Below, in pieces: positions 35,309 to 44,319 of a stretch of DNA of 64,000 nucleotides; the stretch's first letter is position 1, and the number at the start of each line of letters is the position of its first letter. The notes under the pieces were generated by a model that was not told where the DNA came from, searched no databases, and saw only the letters and a program-made list of their open reading frames with translations. Source of the stretch: Streptomyces lunaelactis (GTDB taxonomy: Bacteria > Actinomycetota > Actinomycetes > Streptomycetales > Streptomycetaceae); assembly GCF_003054555.1 (NCBI RefSeq), contig NZ_CP026304.1:7688001-7752000 (forward strand), written 5' to 3'. The position numbers and the translations under genes are program-made.

Positions 35309-36481
35309 CTATGACGTCCGGGTCGGGGTGAGTCGGCGTTGCCAGAAGGGCCGTTCGGCCCAGCGGCGCTCCAGGGCGTAGACGCTGTGGCGGTTGCGCT
35401 GGTAAGCGGCGAGCAGCGCTGCCACGTTGGTGGCGTAGGACGTGAGAGCGCGGTCGTCGCCTTCGAGGCGGGCGTGGAGGGCCCGTGCAGCGGTCATGCC
35501 GGTGTACAGCGCGGTGAGGATGCCCTGCGACGAGATCGGGTCGAATGCCACGGCCGCGTCTCCGATCGCGACCCAGCCGTCGCCGTAGGGGCTGTCGAGG
35601 TGCGCGGTGTGGGCGGGTGACCGCCGGGACGCGGCGTTCGGGGGAAAGGGATGTGCCTCGGTTCGGGCCAGCACATGCCGGGTCTGCCGCAGCAGTGCCC
35701 GGAATCCGTGCAAGGTTCGCAGGTCGGGGGTGACGAGGTCGGCATCGGTGAAGTAGGCGACGAGGCGTCCACCGGAAGGCAGGACCGTGGTGTACCACCA
35801 ACCGTCCTCACTGGACTCGACCAGTGAGGAGGTCTCGTCGGCACCGGTGCCCGCTCCCAGTGTCACGTGGGTGGCGACCAGCCGGTCCCGGGTGCGGTGC
35901 CGGGCCCGGCAGCGGGAGGCGATCGCACGGCCGCGGCCGGTGGCGTCCACCACCCAGTCGCAATGCACGGTCTCCGCGGCTGCCGGCCCGCGCAGAGTCA
36001 CGGTCCAACTGCCGTCCTGCCGACGGGACTCGGGACGTACGGCGGTGCGTTCCCGCAGGTGGACGCCGATCGCGCGGGCCCCCTCGCGCATGCGCCGGTC
36101 GAACAGCGGGCGGTCGAGGTGCCAGCCGTGTCCGTTGGGGTCATTGATGAAGTCCACGCATCCGAGGGCGGATGAGCCCCAGCCTGAGAGGTTGGAGTAG
36201 CACGGCAAGTGGCCCGCACTGATGGCCAGTTCGTCCACTCCCAGGTCGCGCAGCAGGGGCCGCGCTGCTGACGGCAGCGCCTCGCCGATCTTGGGTGCTC
36301 CTGTGCCGGCGTCCGCGAGAAGCACGGAGCGGCCCGCGCGGGCGAGGGTCAGGGCGGCGGCCGTTCCGGCTGGTCCCCCGCCCGCCACCACGACGTCGTA
36401 CCGGACGTGGTGGCGGGCGGGGAGTTCTGCGGGAACCGGCCGACGTTGCCGTCGGCCGGCGTCAGCTGCGCGGCCGGACAT
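35309..36481 (-). CDS. LodB-like FAD-dependent oxidoreductase (CTQ maturation)
   Basis: The 390-aa flavoprotein has an FAD-binding VVAGGGPAGTAAALTLARAG, a middle WVVDATGRG, and GWVAIGDAAVAFDPISSQG near the C-terminus. The layout resembles tryptophan halogenase-like and geranylgeranyl reductase-like flavoproteins, including LodB. LodB-type proteins are needed to form the cysteine tryptophylquinone cofactor of LodA. The start overlaps the lodA stop in a TGATG, so the two are translationally coupled. Function is inferred from that pairing. Confidence 0.85.
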   Translation of the reverse strand: MSGRAADAGRRQRRPVPAELPARHHVRYDVVVAGGGPAGTAAALTLARAGRSVLLADAGTGAPKIGEALPSAARPLLRDLGVDELAISAGHLPCYSNLSGWGSSALGCVDFINDPNGHGWHLDRPLFDRRMREGARAIGVHLRERTAVRPESRRQDGSWTVTLRGPAAAETVHCDWVVDATGRGRAIASRCRARHRTRDRLVATHVTLGAGTGADETSSLVESSEDGWWYTTVLPSGGRLVAYFTDADLVTPDLRTLHGFRALLRQTRHVLARTEAHPFPPNAASRRSPAHTAHLDSPYGDGWVAIGDAAVAFDPISSQGILTALYTGMTAARALHARLEGDDRALTSYATNVAALLAAYQRNRHSVYALERRWAERPFWQRRLTPTRTS

Positions 36482-38433
36482 CAGGCGTTGTCGCGGAAGG
36501 GGACGACCTTGTCGAGGTAGCCAGCCGTCACCTCTTCGGGTGGGTAGCCGATGGCCGCGACGGCCTGGCTGATCGCGGCGCGCGCGAGGGACGGGTCCGC
36601 GGCTTCGGGTACGTGGAGGCTGACCAGGTTCCGTGTGGGCAGGACGCCTGCCAGGTCCATCGACGGTGTCGACTCCACCTGGATCAGGGCGGGGAAGTCG
36701 GTGCTGCCCTCGATCCCGTCGCGCAGCTCGACGATGCCGAGCCGGTACCAGTCGTCGATCATCTGATTCAGCTGCTCGGGGTTGTCTCCTTTGAGCCCAC
36801 GCAGCCAGGTGGCGCGTCGCTCGAAGGCCTCCCTACGCTCCTGCGGCGGTCGGCTCGGGTCCATCACCACCTGGTAGTCGAGCTCGGTGAGCACGTGGTT
36901 GGGGACGCGGGCGGGCCAGAAGGTGGGCAGGTAGGGGTCGTAGCGCGGGCTGAGTGCCGCCTCATACCCGGAACGGCAGCTGGCCGTGTCCGTCTGCCAG
37001 GGAACAGCCATCCATCGGGTGACATCGCCGGGACCCTGGGCGTACAGCGGTCCGTTCACGGAGAGCGCTGCCTTGGGGGTGAGTTGCGTTCCGTAGGAGG
37101 GCTCGCCCTGCTTAGTGTCGTGGTGGCGGATGCGGAAGGGCGCCATGTACATGGAGGGATGCCGGATGGGCCAGGTCACCTCGCACCCGGGATGGAACGC
37201 GTCGGCGAGGCAGAAGTCCAGCGCTGCACGGTCGAGGGCCGCCGGCTGCTCGGCCAGGGGGACATCGGCGAGTTCACGGGTCGGCTTCGCCGCTGCTCCC
37301 ACGGGCTGCCAATCGCCCTCGAACTCCCCGTCGGCCCAGTACTGGAGCAGTCGACACTGGGTCGGGGACAGCGCCATGTGCTGGAGCGGCGAACGCGGGG
37401 GGATGGCCATCGCGTCCCCGTACAGCCAGGGCCACGGAACCGGCGAGGCGCCGTCGCGGTCGAAGTCCCGTAGGGCGTTGAACACTTGCCGACGCAGCGC
37501 CTTGTAGATCGGCTTAGTACTGCTCAGGCGCTCAAGCATTCCCGGAGTCAGGAAGTGGCCGAGGCCGTTGTGCCCGAAGAAGGCTGCGAATCCCTGGTTG
37601 ACCCATTGGTGATCGCAGAAGCGGCGTAGCAGCGGCTCGATGTCCCGGGTGAACGAGACCTTCTCGGGGAACGGCAGCGATCCGTTGCTGACGAAGACGT
37701 CGTACAGCAGATCGTAGAGCGTGCGAATGCCCTTCAGCGCGGGCGCGTAGTTCGGCGGGCCCACCAGTACCCATGCCGGGTCGACCGCCAGCTGCCGACC
37801 GTCGACGGTCACGCTCGCAGTGACCGGGCCGTCCGCGATGTCGTCGTGCCAGCCGTCGTTGTTGGCGTACGTGGTCGCCGGGCGCCCGTCGTACGAGGCC
37901 GACCGGCCGTAGCCGCCCAGGACCAGCAGTCGCCCGGCATCGTCGGTACGCAGCTCCCCCAGATAGACCTCCTTGCCCATGAACGTGCCGTTCTTGAGCT
38001 GGAAGTCCGCGCCGGCGCTGTTCTTCCCGGAGATGCTCACCGGCCCGGGATCGATGACCAGGTCTTTCCGGCGGTCCCCCGTGACATCCTTGTTTCGCAG
38101 CTCGGATGGCTTGGCGAGCGCGGCCTCCGGGATGTCGAGCGCCAGCTGGAACTGGTACCAGCCGGACTTCTTGTTCGCCATGTGCACCGTCCACCGGATG
38201 TCGGCGTTGTCCGGCGTGAGCTCGGCGACGACGTTGCCCTGCGCGTCGTACCCGTAGACGCGGAAGCGTGCCACCTGGCGTTTGACGGCACCCGCGGAAT
38301 CCTTGTAGAAGCCCGGAGCCTTCGGTTCGGGATCGAGGATTTCGGGAGCGAGGAAGTATTCGTCCTGGCTGTTTCCGACGCGCGCCACCCCGATGGCGGG
38401 GTGGATTGCGGCACGTACGATGTTATCGGGCAT
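36481..38433 (-). CDS. LodA-like quinoprotein amino-acid oxidase (CTQ)
   Basis: The 650-aa protein begins with the LodA N-terminal signature NIVRAAIHPAIGVARVGNS and has the family's large second half. The CTQ cofactor residues can be assigned as Cys408, in FCLADAFHPG, and Trp479, in MAVPWQTDTASC. Their spacing of 71 is close to that of Marinomonas LodA (Cys516, Trp581). LodA-type enzymes oxidatively deaminate an amino acid (lysine epsilon-amino group, glycine, or others) and release H2O2. ATG 38433 fits the family start; an upstream in-frame ATG at 38496 is less likely. The substrate is unknown. Confidence 0.9.
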   Translation of the reverse strand: MPDNIVRAAIHPAIGVARVGNSQDEYFLAPEILDPEPKAPGFYKDSAGAVKRQVARFRVYGYDAQGNVVAELTPDNADIRWTVHMANKKSGWYQFQLALDIPEAALAKPSELRNKDVTGDRRKDLVIDPGPVSISGKNSAGADFQLKNGTFMGKEVYLGELRTDDAGRLLVLGGYGRSASYDGRPATTYANNDGWHDDIADGPVTASVTVDGRQLAVDPAWVLVGPPNYAPALKGIRTLYDLLYDVFVSNGSLPFPEKVSFTRDIEPLLRRFCDHQWVNQGFAAFFGHNGLGHFLTPGMLERLSSTKPIYKALRRQVFNALRDFDRDGASPVPWPWLYGDAMAIPPRSPLQHMALSPTQCRLLQYWADGEFEGDWQPVGAAAKPTRELADVPLAEQPAALDRAALDFCLADAFHPGCEVTWPIRHPSMYMAPFRIRHHDTKQGEPSYGTQLTPKAALSVNGPLYAQGPGDVTRWMAVPWQTDTASCRSGYEAALSPRYDPYLPTFWPARVPNHVLTELDYQVVMDPSRPPQERREAFERRATWLRGLKGDNPEQLNQMIDDWYRLGIVELRDGIEGSTDFPALIQVESTPSMDLAGVLPTRNLVSLHVPEAADPSLARAAISQAVAAIGYPPEEVTAGYLDKVVPFRDNA

Positions 38434-38523
38434 TCGGTCGGTACTTTCCAGTAGGCCCAAGGGGCAGGGCGGGGCGGAACCGATGGAAGCGTGCATCGAA
38501 TGGGATCGGCCGGGTTGGACTTC

Positions 38524-39588
38524 TCACTCGTCGACGTACAGGAATTCCGGGCCGTAGGTCTTCCCGCTGCCGTCGGGCAGCTCCTGCACCACCAGGGCTC
38601 TTGCCTTCGGGCCCATGTTGAACATGTGGCGGACCGCCGTATTCACCTCGTTCTTGCCCACAGTCGAATCGTCTGTCTGCCACGCCCTCTCCAGCGCTCG
38701 CAGCATCGCGCTGAATTCTGCGTTGAACTCGTCAAGAGTCTGCTGGACCTCGGGAGTGGGCGTGTTCAGCTCGTCGTTGGCCCAACCGCCCCGGGGGACC
38801 CTCCCCATGGGGTAGGCCGGGGGCATTGGGACGTCGTCGCCCTTGAAGTCCCAGACGTCCGGAGACTCCGCAATCTTGATCAGCTTCTTGCCGTGGAACA
38901 GCTCCCGGAATACATAGAAGTGCGCCAGCTCCCCGGGCTTTCCGGGGAAGGGGTTCTCGGGTGAGGCGGATGTGCCCTCGCCCTGCTCCTTGATGACCTC
39001 GATGGCATCGCGAACCTTCTCGATGGTGTCGAGCGGGACGATGTTGTTGCCCTCGCCGTGGTGCGCCAGGGAGTAGTCGATCTGTCGGGTTCCCCGGATC
39101 AGGTGCTGGTGCGCCTCGAACGCCTCCTCGATCGCGGTGTAGAAGGCCCCGATCGTGGTGAAGGTCTCGAACTGGGCCACGGGGTTGTCCGGGCGTTCGA
39201 TCTCGGAGAACATCTCGACCGAATCCTTGTTCAGGCCCTCAAGAAAGACGATCAACTCGGGCCGCACGCCACCCGGCAGAGTGCCCTCGTACTTCGGCAC
39301 CACCTTCGGGTCGGCGATGATCGGAGTCCCTCCGATGGTGGTCAGCATGTTGCACACCAACCCCATGTGGGTCATCTCGTCGAAGATGATCTCCCGGATA
39401 TCGTTGTAGACCGTCAGGCCAGGCTGCTTGATCGACCAGAGGCCACTCGCGTAAGGGCCGATGGTCGCGAGCTCGACCATGATCGCCTGCTGCAGGGAGT
39501 TCTTCAGCCATTCCGCATCGCGGTCCGCGGGGAGGACCCCCATCAGATCGACAATGGCGTTGCTCTCGTACTCGAGGTCCTGGGCCAT
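38524..39588 (-). CDS. Ferritin-like (VioB/PF12902-type) protein
   Basis: The 354-aa protein has a ferritin-like helical domain in the first 250 residues: WLKNSLQQAIMVELATIGPYA, EIIFDEMTHMGLVCNMLTTI with the E-x-x-H metal pair, and GELAHFYVFRELFHGKKL. This is the PF12902 type, also found in VioB, StaD and RebD, which dimerise amino-acid-derived imines. A GAAGGG ribosome site precedes ATG 39588, which starts MAQDLEYES. It is the first gene of the LodA operon, 90 bp before lodA, so it may handle the oxidase product. The remaining 100 residues are unassigned. Confidence 0.8.
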   Translation of the reverse strand: MAQDLEYESNAIVDLMGVLPADRDAEWLKNSLQQAIMVELATIGPYASGLWSIKQPGLTVYNDIREIIFDEMTHMGLVCNMLTTIGGTPIIADPKVVPKYEGTLPGGVRPELIVFLEGLNKDSVEMFSEIERPDNPVAQFETFTTIGAFYTAIEEAFEAHQHLIRGTRQIDYSLAHHGEGNNIVPLDTIEKVRDAIEVIKEQGEGTSASPENPFPGKPGELAHFYVFRELFHGKKLIKIAESPDVWDFKGDDVPMPPAYPMGRVPRGGWANDELNTPTPEVQQTLDEFNAEFSAMLRALERAWQTDDSTVGKNEVNTAVRHMFNMGPKARALVVQELPDGSGKTYGPEFLYVDE

Positions 39589-39796
39589 GACGAACCCTTC
39601 TGATTTGGGTACGGCATACCGCATGTGGCATGTCGTCCATTCATTGCCGATTGAGCAATCTACTGGGCCTGCAGGTTCGACCTGATCATTTGTGCGCGAA
39701 CTTCAGGGATGGTTCGTCCATTCGAGGGCGTGGCTTCCGAATTCCGGATCTCCGGGCATGAGCGTGTAGGGCCCCTGTAGAGCGGAAATCCATCCA

Positions 39797-40044
39797 GGCA
39801 ATGGCCGGCGGCTGCCGGACGGCAACGAGCAGAACCTGCGGCAGTTCGTGAACCAGCCGACGTGGGATCCGCTGCCGGTGCGGCGGCGGATCGCCGATCG
39901 CATGGTGGCGCTGGTCGGGCCGGACGCTTGGTCCATCGATGACGTGTCGGTGCCCAAGGACGGTCGGATGTCAGTCGCGGTCGCTCCGCAATACTGCGGC
40001 GCGCTGGGCCGGCAGGCCAACTGCCAGATCGCAGGCGGTGGTCG
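39797..40044 (+). mobile_element. IS701-type transposase fragment
   Basis: The plus-strand frame reads NEQNLRQFVNQPTWDPLPV, then AWSIDDVSVPKDGRMSVAV and QYCGALGRQANCQ, which are the middle motifs of IS701-family transposases. The N-terminus and C-terminus are gone. It borders the LodA operon on its upstream side. Confidence 0.75.
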
Positions 40045-40100
40045 CCCCATTCCTTGCTCGCGTCGAGTTCGGCGGCGACGTCAGCCCGTTTGATTCCTTT

Positions 40101-40415
40101 TCATTTGCTTTCCCGCAGTGCAGCGAGGGCCTCGTCCGTCGACCACGTGGCGCTGGCCAGGAAGCGGAAGTTGATGAGGGCGGACAGATAGCCGTCTCCC
40201 TCCGGAAGCCGCGGGCCGACGGTGGCGTCCCGGACGACGACCACTTCGAAGCCCTGCTCGACGAGTTCACGCAGATGGCCCTCGACGCAGAGATTGGCGG
40301 CCATGCCGGCGAGAAGAACCTGTGAGACGCCGCGCTTGCGCAACTGAAGGACGAGGTCGTTCGATTCGGGCCCCACGATTTGGTCGCGCGAGTGGAGTTG
40401 GGCCCCACATCCACG
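40101..40415 (-). pseudogene. Isochorismatase-family cysteine hydrolase, 5'-truncated
   Basis: The C-terminal half of an isochorismatase-like hydrolase is readable: ESNDLVLQLRKRGVSQVLLAG, MAANLCVEGHLRELVEQGFE with the catalytic Cys, and VVVRDATVG. The N-terminal half with the first catalytic Asp is absent; homology stops near 40415. The fragment has no convincing ribosome site. Confidence 0.7.
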
Positions 40416-40725
40416 CGATAGCCGCCGGAACTGCGCGCCCAGCCATCATGAACGACGCCCGTACGCTACGAGCCTGGGTGGACAACCTGGAGGCGAACTG
40501 GTGTGCTGAGCCCTCGCCTCACCAGCCCCGGCAAGGCGCCTTGGTGTGGCGGCTGTACGTGGCCGCTCTCGGCACTCGGTTTCGGACACAGCGCGGCGGG
40601 TGTCAACGGTGCTGGTCGTGAAGACGACGCGGCAGGGGAGCGCTTGGCGGCCCGCGGCCGTGAACCTGGCCGCTGACCGAGCCGTAGTGCTGAACGTACC
40701 CCCGGAAGCCGTACAGGAGATTCGC

Positions 40726-41835
40726 ATGTCCAGTCACCTTGACGTCCTTGTGGTCGGAGCCGGTATCGCCGGCCTGGCGACCGCCACCGCTCTGCACCGC
40801 GAGGGAATGTCCGTCGATGTCATCGAGCGTTCTCCCGAGCGCCGAGCCATGGGGGCTGGGCTCTTCCTGCCCGGGAACAGCGTCCGCGCGCTGACCGCAC
40901 TGGGGCTGGGGGACCACCTCACCGCGCTGGGAGCGCCCGTGCCCGGGCAGCGGCTGATGGACCACCGGGGCAGGGTGCTGGCCGACATCGCCATGGCCGA
41001 ACTGTGGAGAGGCACCGCCGGTTGCGTCGGCATCACCCGAGGCGACCTCCATGCGGCCCTGCAGGACATCGTGCCGGTGCCCGTCCGCCACGGGGTCACC
41101 CTGGTCTCGCTCAAGCAGTCCGACGACGGTGTGCACGTCGAGTTCAGCGACGGCGGGAGCGGCCAGTACGACGTAGTCGTGGGAGCGGACGGCATACGGT
41201 CGGACCTGCGGGAGTCGGTCGATCCGGCGACCGGTGCCCGCTACCTCGGGCAGGTCTGCTGGCGCTTCCTGACCGACGCTCCCGACATCGACCGGTGGAC
41301 CGTGTGGCTGGGCCCGGGAACGGCCTTCCTGGCCTACCCCGTCGGCGGGGGCCGGGTGTGCTGCTACGCCGACGTGGCGGCCGCCTCACCCAAGGACCCG
41401 ACCACTCGCGCCGGTCTCCCCGGGCTCTTCTCCGGCTACGACCAGCGCGTACGGGACCTGCTGGCCACACCCGCCGCCGGTGAGGCGTACTTCTCACCGG
41501 TGGAGGAGGTCAGCGGCGAGGCATGGGCGCACGGACGCGTCGTGCTCGTCGGGGACGCCGCCCACGCCGGCTCGCCCAACATGGCCCAGGGCGTTGCCAT
41601 GGCCGTCGAGGACGCCCAGGTCCTCGCCGAGGTGCTGGCCACCGGGGGAGACACCGAACACCTCCTGCAGCAGTACGTCGAGCGCAGGCTCCCCCGCACC
41701 CGGTGGGTCCAGCGGCAGACCCACCAGCGCGACCGGACCAGGTCCATGCCGCCCACCGTCCGCAACATCGCGCTCCGCTACGGCGCCAAGGGCCTGTACG
41801 AGCGCGGCTACGCCCCGCTGCGCGACCTGCCCTGA
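40726..41835 (+). CDS. FAD-dependent monooxygenase
   Basis: The 369-aa class A flavoprotein hydroxylase has GxGxxG in LVVGAGIAGLATATAL, the DG motif in VVVGADGIRSDLR, and the GD motif VVLVGDAAHAGSPNMAQG. It hydroxylates an aromatic or polyketide-like substrate with NAD(P)H; which one is unknown. ATG 40726 follows an AGGAGA site. No polyketide genes are nearby. Confidence 0.85.
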   Translation: MSSHLDVLVVGAGIAGLATATALHREGMSVDVIERSPERRAMGAGLFLPGNSVRALTALGLGDHLTALGAPVPGQRLMDHRGRVLADIAMAELWRGTAGCVGITRGDLHAALQDIVPVPVRHGVTLVSLKQSDDGVHVEFSDGGSGQYDVVVGADGIRSDLRESVDPATGARYLGQVCWRFLTDAPDIDRWTVWLGPGTAFLAYPVGGGRVCCYADVAAASPKDPTTRAGLPGLFSGYDQRVRDLLATPAAGEAYFSPVEEVSGEAWAHGRVVLVGDAAHAGSPNMAQGVAMAVEDAQVLAEVLATGGDTEHLLQQYVERRLPRTRWVQRQTHQRDRTRSMPPTVRNIALRYGAKGLYERGYAPLRDLP

Positions 41836-42181
41836 CGCCGGCCCTGCCGCCACCTTGTACGCGCGCGGCGTCGTGCCCGTCCCAGGGGGAGGCGGGTCCC
41901 GGCGGCAAGGAGCCACGGCTGTAGCGGGGCGCGGGGGTTGTCACGGTTGTGTATCGGGCCGTTGTGGGAGAACCCCGCCGGGACCGGCCTCGTAGCGGGG
42001 GTTGTCGGCTTCACCTTCGAGTCGGGCATCCCCCTTGCGCCGCCCGCCCCGGGCTCCACACGAGCTGAAGGATGGCGTGTGCTCCGGCACCGCGGTGGAG
42101 GACCCTGCACGCCCGGCACATCGGGGCCGGCGCGGACGCCGGCCTCTCCGGCAATTTTCTGGAACATCGAGGAGATTCAAC
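41836..42181. other. Intergenic stretch, no gene recognised
   Basis: About 345 bp between the monooxygenase and the hydrolase. Only shadow frames are seen; the hydrolase promoter should be here. Confidence 0.35.
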
Positions 42182-42895
42182 TTGGTTACCACCGAAGCAT
42201 CCCGTCCCACTCTGCTCCTGGTGCACGGAGCATGGCACGGCCCCTGGTGCTGGGAGAAGCTGGAGTCCGCGCTCGTCGTCGACGGCTGGACGACTCGAAC
42301 GGTTGAACTGCCCAGTGCCGTGAGGCCGGAAGCCCCGACCGCCGAACCGCTCCCCGGCATTCATGAAGACGCGCGAGCCGTCCTGGAGACCCTTGAAGAT
42401 ATCGAGGGCCCCGTGGTGGTCGTCGGTCACTCCTACGGTGGCATTCCAGTGACCCAAGCCATCGCCGACGCCTCCAACGTCTCGCATGCCATCTATCTGG
42501 CGGCATATCAACTGGACGTCGATGAAAGCCTGTTCGGCTTCCACGGTGCTCCTGAACCGGAGGAGCCGAAGGGCGTCATCCCGCCTTTGGAAAACAGTGA
42601 TAAGGAGCTCTACGCCGATGTATCCGAGGAGGAGACCGTGCGAGCGGTCCGGCAGCTCGTGCCGCAAAGTGCGAGATCGTTCAGCGAGCGGGTGACAAAG
42701 GCGGGGTGGCGAACCACGCCCTCCACGTACATCATCTGTGAGCAGGATGAGGCTCTGCCGCCCCAGGCACAGGAGAGACTCGCTGCCCGAGCAAATGGCA
42801 TTCACCGGCTGAAAAGCAGTCACTCGCCGTTCCTGTCGATGCCCGCAGAACTTGCTGCCCTTCTCGCGAATATCTCCCTTGGAGAAGCTGGGTAA
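42182..42895 (+). CDS. Alpha/beta hydrolase (salicylate esterase/MEST type)
   Basis: The 237-aa hydrolase has HGAWHGPWCWEKL, the nucleophile elbow GHSYGG (Ser near residue 83) and the C-terminal SSHSPF with catalytic His. This pattern is that of the plant-type methylesterase/hydroxynitrile lyase-like group common in actinobacteria. The start is TTG 42182, chosen because AGGAG lies 8 nt upstream and coding conservation begins there. The substrate is unknown. Confidence 0.85.
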   Translation: MVTTEASRPTLLLVHGAWHGPWCWEKLESALVVDGWTTRTVELPSAVRPEAPTAEPLPGIHEDARAVLETLEDIEGPVVVVGHSYGGIPVTQAIADASNVSHAIYLAAYQLDVDESLFGFHGAPEPEEPKGVIPPLENSDKELYADVSEEETVRAVRQLVPQSARSFSERVTKAGWRTTPSTYIICEQDEALPPQAQERLAARANGIHRLKSSHSPFLSMPAELAALLANISLGEAG

Positions 42896-43178
42896 CTCCG
42901 GTTCGCAATCCGAGAGCCACAGTCGGCGACTACGGCACCTCTCGGGCCGGGCCAACCCCCGACACCGGTTTCTGACCGTTCGGAGGCGGACCTCGAGCCA
43001 GGGGTCAGCGAAACCTGTGTCCCGACGCTCGTAGGACGGGTGCACGGCATCAACCACGCGACGGCCCTCCAAGCGCGCCCGCCGGAGCACGACCTGTCCC
43101 GCATTCCGCCGCGGGGCCGCCCGCTGGCGGCTGCACTGCTCGGCGGGCATGGGCAACCGCTCCGCTAGCGTGAATGAC

Positions 43179-44216
43179 ATGAAATCACCGGCTGAGCCGC
43201 TGTCGGATGTCCTCGCCTCGTTGAACGTCCGGACGGGATCGCTGTCCGGCCTGGAGGCGTGGGGCAGGTGGGCACTTCGCTTCGGCGTCCACGAGCACAT
43301 CAAGATCGGGGCCGTACTTGACGGCTCCTGCTGGCTGGGTGTCGACGGAGCCGATCCGGTGCGCTTCGAGACCGGCGACTGCTTCCTGCTGGCAGCGCGT
43401 GAGTCGTTCGCGGTCTCCGGGGACCTGGACACGCCGTACCGCAGCGCGGAGGAGCTCTACAAGCGATCCGACAGCCGCATCGTGCGGCTCCGGGAGACGC
43501 GCAGCACTGCCGACCAGGAGCGGACACTCATCGTCGGCGGCAGCGTCGACTTCCTCGACGCCACCGTCGCCCTGCTGCTCGGCGGACTGCCACCCATGGT
43601 CGCCATCCGCGCCGGAACTGCCCAGGCGAAGGCGATCCAGCCGCTGCTCGGGATGTTCCTCGACGAGGTGAGCGCCGTGCGCCTGGGCACCTCCGTGATG
43701 TCGGAGCGGCTCACCGAGATCCTGTTCATACAGGCGCTGCGGGCCGTCGTGGCGGGAGCGCATGCAACGGACGGGACGGCCCTGCCGGGCTGGCTCGGTG
43801 CCCTGGGCGATCCGCGTATCGGCCGTGCGCTGCTGCTGATGCACCAACAGGCCGGTCGTCCATGGACCGTCGCGACGCTCGGTGCTCAGGCGGGCATGTC
43901 CCGGGCGAGCTTCGCCGCCCGCTTCAAGGAACTCGTCGGGCTCCCGCCGCTCGTCTACCTCCAGCGCTGGCGGATTCTTGCCGCCGGCCGGGAGTTGCGC
44001 CGCGGCGAGCGGACTGTGGCCTCCCTGGCCTCCGAGTGGGGGTACTCGTCGGAGAGTGCGTTCAGCACCGCGTTCAAACGGATCACTGGCCTCTCGCCGG
44101 CGCAGTTCCGCAGCGCTCCGCCCGCAGCAGTGATCGCGAGGCTGGACGGTTGGCCGACAGTGCCCTTCCGTCTCCCGGCCGCCTCAGACGAACGCGCAGG
44201 TTCTCCGGACGCTTGA
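43179..44216 (+). CDS. AraC-family regulator with cupin_6 sensor domain
   Basis: The 345-aa regulator has an N-terminal cupin-like region (HEHIKIGAVLDGSCWLGVDG) and a C-terminal AraC double helix-turn-helix (TVATLGAQAGMSRASFAARF, VASLASEWGYSSESAFSTAF). It sits directly before an aldo/keto reductase on the same strand, its likely target. ATG 43179 is used because the earlier TG-rich extension is not domain-like. Confidence 0.88.
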   Translation: MKSPAEPLSDVLASLNVRTGSLSGLEAWGRWALRFGVHEHIKIGAVLDGSCWLGVDGADPVRFETGDCFLLAARESFAVSGDLDTPYRSAEELYKRSDSRIVRLRETRSTADQERTLIVGGSVDFLDATVALLLGGLPPMVAIRAGTAQAKAIQPLLGMFLDEVSAVRLGTSVMSERLTEILFIQALRAVVAGAHATDGTALPGWLGALGDPRIGRALLLMHQQAGRPWTVATLGAQAGMSRASFAARFKELVGLPPLVYLQRWRILAAGRELRRGERTVASLASEWGYSSESAFSTAFKRITGLSPAQFRSAPPAAVIARLDGWPTVPFRLPAASDERAGSPDA

Positions 44217-44319
44217 TCATGGCCTGCTCTCCCGCCCGCCCGTAGCGTCGCAGGCAGCCGTCCGGACGGCCGCAGCGGCACCGTCCACGGCCCGAACACG
44301 CATCAGTGGAAGGCGGAAC

